From Tetragonia tetragonoides (taxonomy: Eukaryota; Streptophyta; Magnoliopsida; Caryophyllales; Aizoaceae), in assembly GCA_038025085.1 (NCBI GenBank), contig CM076147.1, positions 7,784,001 to 7,848,000 of the forward strand: a stretch of 64,000 bases of DNA, given 5' to 3'. The notes under the pieces were generated by a model. It saw only the letters and a list, made by a program, of their open reading frames with translations, did no database searches and was not told where the DNA came from. Both the position numbers and the translations under genes were made by a program. Shown here one piece after another: positions 55,860 through 64,000 of the stretch. The first letter of the stretch is position 1; every line of letters starts with the position of its first letter.

Positions 55860-57518
55860 ATGGCAACCAACGACCGTCTCGCAAGACTAGAAGTAGGTCT
55901 TACTAATGTCATTGAGCACATCACGCGCCAGCTAGAGCGCCAAGAGCAAGATCACAACGCGCAGAACCCTGAGACGCGCAACTTTAGGGACTTCGATGCA
56001 CACAAACCTCCGACGTTTGAGGGTGGCTCTGAGCCCACCAAGCTTGAGAACTGGATTACTGAATTCGAGAAGTTGTGTAGGGCGACTAATCGGCCCAACA
56101 ACATGAAGGTCAACACCGCTACGTACTACCTGAAGGGTGAAGCTAACAAGTGGTGGAGCGATGAGGGCATTGATCTACTCACCATTGAGGAATATGGGTG
56201 GACCGAGTTCAAAGAGTTTATTCGTGAACGGTTCTATCCAAGAGCTGTCCGTCACCAGAAGCAACGGGAATTTGAAAACATCTATCAAGGAAAGCTATCT
56301 GTAGCTGAGTACACAACAAAGTTCAACGAGCTTGCTGCTTTTGCACGTAACTTGGTGACGACCGAAGCTGAACGGGTCGAGAGGTTCGAGGATGGTTTGA
56401 AGTGGGACATCCAGCATTTTGTTATGGGAAACTCGCTGACGTTCCAGGGAGCGTATGAGAAATCCTTGAACCAAGAACGTGCTGTGGATCGTCGTGATTC
56501 GTTGCTCGAAAAACATAAACGTGACGAAGGGAGTTCTTCCCAGTCTAGTGGCGCAAATAAGAGGCCAAGGCCGAACAACGGCAATCACAACAACCAAGGT
56601 GGTCAGAACCACAACGAGAACAGGAATCGTGACTCGAATAGTCATAGAGCTACGATCTTAGCTAGGAGGAATACGCCTTGTAGTCGCTGCAACAAGACGC
56701 ATCCTGGCAAGAACTGTCGTGGGGATGTACTTCAATGCTACGAGTGCAACAAGCATGATCACAAAGCTTCTAAATGCTGGAGTCGTGGAAGGAACGGCAA
56801 TGGTCAGAATCGCGATAACAACTACAATCGTGGTGGAAATAGAAATGCTAATCGTGGAAATGGTGGTAACTACCGTGGAAATGGGGGTTACAACAACAAC
56901 AACAGCCGCAACAATACTGCTGCTCCTGCTGCGAATAATCAAGCACTACTTCGCGCACCTTCCAACCCCGTGCAGAACAACAACAACAATAGAGGGGTGA
57001 ATGGAAGGGTTTACGTGCTGAACCGCAATGAAGCTGAGGCAAATCCGAATGTGATCGCTGGTACTTTTCTTGTTAACTCTCAACCTGCTTTTGTTTTGTT
57101 TGATAGTGGTGTAACGCATTCTGTTCTTTCTAAGAGCTTTGCATCCAAGATAGGTTTAGAGCCTAGTTCTATGTATAGTGCAAAAATTAGGATGCCAGAT
57201 GGGTCGATTGTAAATTGTAAAGCGTTGTATGAAAAATGTCCGATTAGGATAGCTGGTTCCGATTTGCCTGCGGATTTGATTCAGATGGATTTGAAGGATT
57301 TTGACGTGATTTTGGGAATGGATTGGTTAGCCAAGTATAGGGCTACGATTGAGTGCTTTAAACAACGTGTGTCGTTGCGTGGATCGAAAGGTAGGAGGAT
57401 TACCTACAAAGGAGTCGTGGTCAAGCCAAAGTTGAAGGTAGTGGCGACCATGAAAGCAAAGGAGTGTATGACTAAAGGTGAAGAGATTTACCTATGTCAT
57501 GTAGTGGATACAAGTTGA
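55860..57518 (+). CDS. Gag-protease polyprotein, element C
   Basis: Open for 552 codons. Gag capsid-type region (residues about 40-210; KPPTFEGGSEPTKLENWI, WWSDEGIDLL, FYPRAVRHQKQREFENIYQG), two zinc knuckles at about 280-325 (CSRCNKTHPGKNC and CYECNKHDHKASKC, the second with a changed GH), an Asn/Gly/Arg-rich linker, and a retropepsin-like protease at about 390-500 with FVLFDSGVTHSVLSKSF (active-site DSG) and VILGMDWLAKY. Gag forms the particle and packages RNA; the protease matures the polyprotein. The frame ends at TGA 57516-57518 and pol continues in the same frame directly after it. Confidence 0.92.
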   Translation: MATNDRLARLEVGLTNVIEHITRQLERQEQDHNAQNPETRNFRDFDAHKPPTFEGGSEPTKLENWITEFEKLCRATNRPNNMKVNTATYYLKGEANKWWSDEGIDLLTIEEYGWTEFKEFIRERFYPRAVRHQKQREFENIYQGKLSVAEYTTKFNELAAFARNLVTTEAERVERFEDGLKWDIQHFVMGNSLTFQGAYEKSLNQERAVDRRDSLLEKHKRDEGSSSQSSGANKRPRPNNGNHNNQGGQNHNENRNRDSNSHRATILARRNTPCSRCNKTHPGKNCRGDVLQCYECNKHDHKASKCWSRGRNGNGQNRDNNYNRGGNRNANRGNGGNYRGNGGYNNNNSRNNTAAPAANNQALLRAPSNPVQNNNNNRGVNGRVYVLNRNEAEANPNVIAGTFLVNSQPAFVLFDSGVTHSVLSKSFASKIGLEPSSMYSAKIRMPDGSIVNCKALYEKCPIRIAGSDLPADLIQMDLKDFDVILGMDWLAKYRATIECFKQRVSLRGSKGRRITYKGVVVKPKLKVVATMKAKECMTKGEEIYLCHVVDTS

Positions 57519-60495
57519 GAAGCCGAAGTTTTGAAACCTATTCTAGTTGTTTCGGAGTACGCTGACGTCTTTCCAGACGAGATTCCAGGAATGCCTCCGC
57601 AACGCATTATCGACTTCACGATCGACTTAGCTCCAGGTTCTGCTCCAATCTTGAAGGCTCCATATCGTATGGCTCCTGCAGAGATGAAGGAACTGAAAAC
57701 GCAACTCGAGGAATTACTGGAGAAGGGATACATGCGACCTAGTGTATCGCCTTGGGGTGCTCCTGTTCTGTTCGTGCGTAAGAAGGACGGTAGTATGAGA
57801 CTGTGCATAGACTATCGTGAGTTGAACAAGATTACGATCAAGAATCGTTATCCACTTCCGAGGATTGACGAACTATTTGACCAACTTCGGGGAGCGACTG
57901 TTTTCTCCAAGATCGACTTACGTTCAGGATACCATCAACTCAGGATTTCCGAGCCTGACATTGCAAAGACCGCGTTTAGGACGAGGTATGGACACTACGA
58001 GTTCACGGTGATGCCTTTTGGGTTGACGAACGCACCTGCGAAGTTTATGGATTTGATGAACCGTACGTTCTAGCCTTATCTCGATTAATTCGTAGTTGTC
58101 TTTATTGACGATATTTTGGTCTATTCGAAGAACGCTGCTGAGCACGAACAACACTTGCACACCGTTTTAGAGATTTTGAGACGACATCAGTTGTACGCCA
58201 AGCTGTCGAAGTGCGAGTTTTGGTTAGAAACTGTTTCTTTCTTAGGACACGTGGTGTCTAAGAGTGGAGTTGCTGTTGACCCGGAAAAGATTAGAGCCAT
58301 TATGGACTGGTCCGCACCGAAGAGTGTGACCTAGGTCAGAAGTTTTCTTGGGTTAGTTGGTTACTATCGTAGGTTTGTGGAAGGATTTTCCAAGATAGAG
58401 CAGCCTATGACAAACTTGATGAAGAAAACGACGAAGTTCGTATGGTCTGAAAAGTGTGAAGCTGCTTTTCAACAGTTGAAGAAACGTCTCACGAGCGCGC
58501 CGATTTTGACTTTGCCATCGCGAACTGAAGGGTACGAAGTCTATAGTGATGCGTCTAACGATGGCTTAGGCTGTGTGTTGATGCAACACGGTAAGGTAGT
58601 GGCTGTGGCCTCAAGACAACTGAAGAAGCATGAGGATGATTACCCTACTCATCACGACCTAGAGCTTGCTGCTGTCGTATTTGCCTTGAAGATCTGGAGA
58701 TATTATCTTTATGGTTCTACTGTCAAGATGTTTACGGATCACAAGAGTCTCAAGTACATATTCATGCAAAAGGAATTGAATATGCGACAAACAAGATGGC
58801 TAGAGTTATTGATAGAGTACGACATCGACATATAGTATCACGAAGGGAAAGCTAACGTGGTAGCTGACGCTTTGAGTAGAAAGACTCGTCATACGTTGAA
58901 CACTGCTTTAGTACTTCCAAGGGAGATCATTCGTGACTTGCAGAGTTTAGACGTGGAGATTGTGCTGAAAGGTGACGTTTAATGTACCTTAGCACATATG
59001 TCAGTTCGACCAACCTTGCTCGACGAGATCAAGGGTAAACAGAGTGCAGATGAGGATCTTCAGCGAATTCTACACCACAAAGACAAGGGTACATCCGAGG
59101 ACATTTCTATTGGTCAAGACGGTGTCTTGGGATTTCGTGATCGTGTCTGTGTGCCGAATGACATGGAGATCAAGAGTCAGATTCTGGGTGAAGCTCACAA
59201 TACACCTTATTCTGTACATCCTGGTGGAGACAAGCTTTACAAATATCTTTGCCAAATGTTTTGGTGGAAAGGTATGAAACAAGATGTCGTCGAGTTCGTG
59301 GCTAAGTGTCTGACGCGCCAGAAGGTCAAGATCAAACACAAGAGACCTGGTGGAATGATTCAATCGCTTGAAGTTCCTACGTGGAAATGGAATTCAATTT
59401 CAATGGACTTTGTCATGGGTTTACCATTGACACAGAAAAAGAACAACGCCATTTGGGTAGTTGTGGATCGTTTGACGAAAGTTGCGAGATTCATCCCAAT
59501 GAATGACACTTGGAAAATGGAAAAGCTAGCGGATGCTTACGTCAAGGAAGTCATGAGACTTCATGGTGTTCCAGAGGATATCGTTTCGGATAGGGACTCG
59601 AGGTTTCTATCACACTTTTGGCAGAAATTGCAAGAAGCTTTTGGAAGCAAATTGAAGTTCAGTACTGCTTTTCATCTTGCGACTGACGGTCAGACGGAAA
59701 GAACGATTCAGACTTTGGAGGATATGCTTCGAGCGTGTGCTCTCGAGTATCAAGGCTCGTGGGACACACATATTCCGTTGATCGAGTTTTCTTACAATAA
59801 TAGCTATCACTCAAGCATTGATCGAGCACCATATGAAGCATTGTATGGTAGGAAGTTTAGATCGCCAGTTTGTTGGAATGATATTAGTGAAACTGTAGTT
59901 TTGGGTCCTGAAATGATCCAGCAGACCGTCGATGTGGTCAAGGTGATTCAAGCAAAGATGCGTAGTGCTCAAGATCGCCAGAAATCGTACACAGATAGAG
60001 GTCGTAGACCCGAAGAGTTTGAGGTGGTACTTTTGCGAGTATCTCCTACCAAAGGTACTTTTGCTCAAGGTACTTTTGCGAGTATCTCCTACCAAAGGTG
60101 TCATGCGTTTTGGTCGTAAGGGGAAGCTGAGTCCTCGTTACATTGGTCCTTACGAGATCCTGGAAAGGATTGGTGAGGTTTCTTATCGACTAGCTTTACC
60201 TATGGAACTTGCAAAAGTCCACAGTGTGTTTCATGTCTCTCAGTTGAAGCGATACGTACATGATCCAACTCATGTCGTTCAACCTGAAACGATCGATCTC
60301 GATGAAAGTTTGACTTATGAAGAGCGTCCTATCAAGATAGTGGATTGCAAAGAGCGCTCAACCCGAACAAAGACTATTCTGATCGTCAAAGTCGTTTGTT
60401 CTCGACAAGGTCAAGAGGAAGCAACATGGGAAGCTGAATCCATGATGCACGAGAAGTATCCAGACCTCTTCCTAGAAGGTACTAGTCCCACTTGA
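57519..60495 (+). pseudogene. Pol (RT, RNase H, integrase, chromodomain), element C
   Basis: One frame with stops at 58071 (TAG), 58086 (TAA), 58332 (TAG), 58833 (TAG) and 58980 (TAA). [53 protein letters not shown] and catalytic [10 protein letters not shown]. RNase [37 protein letters not shown]. Integrase: H..H motif VHPGGDKLY with CLTRQ where CLTCQ is expected, core VVVDRLTKVARFI, VSDRDSRF and GQTERTIQTLEDML (D, D, E present). A 43-bp local duplication at 60030-60090 shifts frame; the last part (to 60495) has [16 protein letters not shown] and a chromodomain ([23 protein letters not shown]). Chromodomains steer chromoviral integration to heterochromatin. Confidence 0.93.
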
Positions 60496-60516
60496 GTTTC
60501 GTGACGTAACTCCTTT

Positions 60517-60530
60517 TAAGGAGGGTAGAA
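60517..60530 (+). repeat. Upstream duplicate of the PPT block
   Basis: CTTTTAAGGAGGGTAGAAT occurs here and again just before the 3' LTR, about 244 bp apart, with similar flanks (GACGTAACT / GACGAAACT). Confidence 0.75.
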
Positions 60531-60760
60531 TATCACTCCTCGAAATTTCGTCTTTTTGCGTGTTTTGTTTATCGCTTTGCACGAATTGCATGTTCAAGCA
60601 TTGCATGGTGCATGCTAATCAACTTAGAATCACGATCGTACTTGCTCATCTTGCATATGTTAGTGTCCTAAAAATTGTTTTATACGTTCGTATAGGCAAA
60701 CTCGTTTTGTTTTGGGAAGTGATTACTTCATGTCTCAAGTTTCGGGACGAAACTTCTTTT

Positions 60761-60773
60761 AAGGAGGGTAGAA
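60761..60773 (+). other. Polypurine tract, element C
   Basis: AAGGAGGGTAGAA directly before the 3' LTR; primes plus-strand synthesis. Confidence 0.85.
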
Positions 60774-63400
60774 TGTGATACCCCAATATTTTCTATAATT
60801 ATTATATTGATTTATAAATGATTTATAAATAGTTTCGGAGATTAAATCGTATATTCATTCAAGGATTCGATTTATTCAATTAAAACCATAATAATATAAA
60901 TTATTATTATGGGACTTTCATAAATTGCATTTATTAATTTTGAGGAGTTTAATTAAAATGTTTTATATATGAATAAGAATTATTCATATAGTTTTAATTA
61001 GTTTTAATTTGTTATTTAAATCAGAAAATTATTAAATAAATTCCTAAACCTAATAGTATTTGACTTGGGTTGACTGAGGGCCTATATATGGAAAAGGTGA
61101 GGCAATTCATCAGTTTTGCAAACTGAGACAAAACCCTCACTCACTCTCTCTCTCTCACCCGAAAGCTCTCTCTCTCTCTCTCTCTCCTCTCACCGGCTCT
61201 CTCCTCTCTCTCACCTCAGCCGTGCACCACACCGGAGAACCACCGGATCGTCGCCCCTCTTCCCGGCGATAAGCCTCTCTCCTTCTCCCTCTCTTTTCTA
61301 ATTCTTTTTCCCTTTCTCTTACTCCTTGCGTCGCGACCCCTCCCCCTCCTGTTCGCTGTCGCGCCGTCGCATGGCCACCACGGCAGCACCAGGCCGCGCC
61401 TGGGTGGTTGCCGGTAATGGCCCAGGCCACGAGACCGAGCCCTGCTCTCTCTCTCTCTTCTTCTTCTCTCTCGCGTTCTTTCCCTTTCTCTCTTTCGCGA
61501 CTTTCTCTCTCTTCTCTTCGCCGGAGCTCCGACGACCACCACCACTGGCCATGGTGGCCAGTGGGTGGTGGTGGTGGTGTTGGGTCGGGTTATGGATCCC
61601 ATGCATGGGTACCCGTGACCTAGACCTAGTTTTGAAGTTAGGGTTTCGTTTTTATATTTTTCGTAATTATTAATTCGATTTTCAGTATTTTTGATTTACT
61701 GTTTTTATTTTTCTGTACTTGTTTGGAATCGAATTCGGATTTTCAAAAGCCTAGATTGGTTGAAATAAATCAAGAAATTTAATAACAATATCAGATTAAT
61801 ATTTTGTTACTTTTTCGATTTTCGTATTTAATAAATTCAGTTTCGGTAATAGTTTTTAATTAGGACCTAACGAGCAAGCGTGATAATCTTTGTACGTGGA
61901 GCTTACGTACTGTTTGGTAGCGTTTTAGTGCTAAGAGCTCATGCCTACCTTCTTACAAAGCCCCATCAAAACTATTTTGATGTGTTATGTGCTAATTAGG
62001 AATTTGTTGTGAATTTAATATGCAAAGCATGATTAAATTATATCGTCGTTATTATGAAGTTACTAAGTATGATTCACTGCTGTAAATATGAATTATAATT
62101 AGCATGTTTATGTTAGCATGTTTTGGGAATTAATTAGTCCATATGATGATTATTGGACAATTGTTGAATAGCGAATTATTAATAGTATTATGCTATTAAT
62201 TATATGCTAATTGGTATGGGTATTATTGAGTGCTAGTGAGCACCTATATATTATCGTTGAATGTCTTTGGTGATTTGTGAATTTTTGGATATCACATTAC
62301 CCTGCCGAAGTGCTGCCGAAATTGTACGAGACATTACTTGTCATCCTTATTGAATTATCGTCGTTATTGAATTAAAGCATGTTTAATTCTCATCGTATTG
62401 ACTTATCATTATTGTCGTCATTTACTATTCATTCTCAAGAGCATGAAATGAATTAGTAAGTCGTGGTCTCGTAGTACCACTTATGTCAACCAATGCAAAT
62501 TATATGAATTGAATTAAATGAGAGTAAGACTCCTAATGGATCCCTAGGAGTAGTCGAGCAATCGCGATTACACCTAATGGTGTACTTCGAGGGATGAGTG
62601 ATTCCCAAGTTACTTATGGACACGTCGCAGTGTGGCTGGGACGGATCATTCCCCTTTTATTAAGTCCTCTAGGCTCGTGTAATTGTACTAGAGGTAGTGT
62701 GCACACTAGAGTCATTAAGTCCATGGCGTGACTGTATCTTCGATGAACAGTATGGGTAATCGCTGTTCTACTCGCTCTCTTACATCTCTCTACTCAAGAC
62801 GAATTATCTATGTCGTATTTCATGTGATCACTATACAAGAATTGCATATAAAAGAATGTCGTTGTGCGTATGCTTAATTATATGCTTATGTGCGTATGCA
62901 AATGAATTTCAATGATTCTTCTAAAACCTCAGGTAAGGTTTGCGAAATGTTTTTACTGGGTAAGGATGACGTTTATTCAGTTTATCTGATTTTTGTTTCT
63001 CTTTTGTTTCTTTTCTTTTCTTCTGTATTTTGTGCAGGTTTAGTTGATTGAGGACGTACAGCTTGGAAGTAGAGTTGGCGTCAGTTTTTCGAACCGTTTC
63101 TGTTCAGATTAGATCGTGGGATTATTTTTATTGGATTTAGCCCTTTGAAGGCAAGTTGTAATAAATTGGTTTAATGGTTTTAGCTCACTATATAGACAAC
63201 TCTGCTATTAACTGTTTAGTTTGTTTAGTTACGTAGTAAGCTCCTTTTGATGCCTAGTCTTTCTTTCTACTTAGTATTTACTCCTTAGTGATAAATGTTG
63301 CAGTAACGCCCCTCAGGTTTGGGACGGTTCAGTGATGTCGAGTCATGTATAATGACATCGATAGTTCCCAGGAAGTCGTTGCGAATTCGGGGGTGTTACA
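60774..63400 (+). repeat. 3' LTR of element C
   Basis: TGTGATACCCC to GGGTGTTACA. TATATATGG at 61083-61091. Stem-loop array at about 62530-62720, intron-like segment 62933-63037. It keeps a 30-odd-bp block near 63303-63345 that the 5' LTR lacks. Confidence 0.95.
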
Positions 63401-63405
63401 AACGA
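63401..63405. repeat. Target-site duplication, right, element C
   Basis: AACGA, identical to 51431-51435. Confidence 0.92.
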
Positions 63406-63939
63406 GCAACAGACGGTCTGCTCGCCGAAGAGGCCCTCGCAGTAGAAGAATGCCGAGGTCCCACCGAGGACGAAAACTGAGACATTTGCAAACAATCAAG
63501 ATCGAGATATTAAGTTAAGCACTTCACTTAGCTAAACAAATGATGAAAGTCTACTTACATCAACAGTCTTAGACCGAGAACTCTTCCCCTTGCCCATCAC
63601 CCAACCATAGCCTTTCTTCAACAGGTGAATGAGCTTGAAGACTTGAGAGGTCTGCCCCCGGCTCAACTACAAAAACACAAACACAAGAGTCAGCACTCAA
63701 AGGCAAACACAAAATACAACAAGGGATAAAAAGGAACTTACCCCCGTACAACCGTCAGGCAAAAGCAAGCCCTCCACAGCCTCTCCATTAGCCATATGTA
63801 GAGGGAACTCCTTTACTATACGTCCCCCGCTCTCCCCAATATACCTCACCTCATTAGTCGGCAAGGTCACGCTTGGGGGCTGACCCCGAGGAACTCTAGA
63901 ATGGGACCTCCTGGGACCCTGAGGAGCCAGACGGTCCGC
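63401..63939 (-). pseudogene. Antisense gene 1 of B, exons 2-4 (right part)
   Basis: Minus strand: exon 2 at 63742-63939 (198 bp; opens ADRLAPQGPRRSHSRVPRGQ), exon 3 at 63559-63666 (108 bp; LSRGQTSQVFKLIHLLKKGY), exon 4 from 63485 (MSQFSSSVGPRHSS) to the insertion of C, continuing at 51435. Exons 2 and 3 are fully open, unlike A. The acceptor of the last intron reads CAA in B where A has TAG, so splicing there is probably lost. The earlier exons lie beyond the window. Confidence 0.65.
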
Positions 63940-64000
63940 CTGTGAAATACAAAAAGTCAGTATATCACACATATAGCTAAAAAGATGCAGATAAATTTCT

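Larger units (their letters stand above)
51436..63400 (+). mobile_element. Full-length Tekay-type Ty3/gypsy element C
   Basis: Complete chromovirus: two LTRs of 2596 and 2627 bp, initiator-Met-type PBS, ORF0, gag-protease, RT-RNaseH-integrase with C-terminal chromodomain, PPT, and perfect AACGA target duplications. In the first 360 bp the two LTRs differ at about six positions, which points to a fairly recent insertion. Pol has five in-frame stops and one frameshift, ORF0 one stop, so the copy is structurally complete but not coding-competent. Confidence 0.95.
43902..64000 (+). mobile_element. Tat/Ogre-type element B, interrupted by element C
   Basis: The internal region of B runs 43902-51435 and continues at 63401 after the nested element C. 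The window ends before its 3' LTR. Order as in A: leader, gag, part of protease, integrase, antisense gene 2, antisense gene 1. It again has no RT or RNase H. Differences from A: protease cut short, a longer antisense gene 2 middle, and an extra insert at 48905-49990. Confidence 0.85.

Overview
The window is plant nuclear DNA, most likely from a eudicot. It is AT-rich and almost entirely made of transposable elements. The evidence is the mix of lineages: Ty3/gypsy chromovirus of Tekay/Del type, Ty3/gypsy Tat/Ogre type and Athila-type sequences, a plant L1 LINE endonuclease remnant, a Mutator-like element with 170-bp TIRs and 9-bp target duplication, a probable Helitron, and two broken genes resembling the plant At2g35280-type F-box family. 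I see no intact single-copy host gene, no tRNA or rRNA gene and no organellar block. I cannot name the species.

Layout. 1-2188: AT-rich sequence with a minus-strand L1 endonuclease remnant. 2189-9254: Tekay-type element D with matching AAAAT target duplications, deleted from the middle of RT to the middle of the 3' LTR. 9260-18700: low-gene sequence holding an unrecognised minus-strand gene remnant (9863-10589), a probable Helitron (13041-14268), F-box-like pseudogenes on opposite strands (14941-15740 and 16262-16990) and a MULE (17102-18160). 19349-22000: a minus-strand Tat-type LTR next to two tandem repeats (units of 141-150 bp and 50 bp). 22555-29190: an inverted Athila-type cluster with two primer binding sites in opposite orientation, a lone ORF of unknown function where gag-pol should be, and an LTR flanked by both PPT and PBS. 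29191-30482: an inverted Tat fragment. 30483-64000: two Tat/Ogre-type elements, A and B, in direct tandem and sharing one LTR (42637-43901). B is interrupted by a complete Tekay-type element C (51436-63400, TSD AACGA), and A by a minus-strand solo LTR (37759-40562, TSD GATAT).

How the parts work together. In C and D the order is LTR, initiator-Met-type PBS, an extra ORF (ORF0), gag-protease, an in-frame TGA, then RT-RNaseH-integrase-chromodomain. In A and B the sense strand carries gag, protease and integrase but no reverse transcriptase or RNase H, so the family looks non-autonomous. The antisense strand downstream of integrase carries two genes. One is multi-exon with conserved phase-0 introns; the other resembles the DUF7745 / plant-mobile-domain-like ORFs of Tat elements and has its own TATA region built like the LTR promoter. 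The most interesting candidates are this RT-less, antisense-gene-bearing tandem, the extra ORF0 of the Tekay-type elements, and the unknown ORF of the Athila-type unit.
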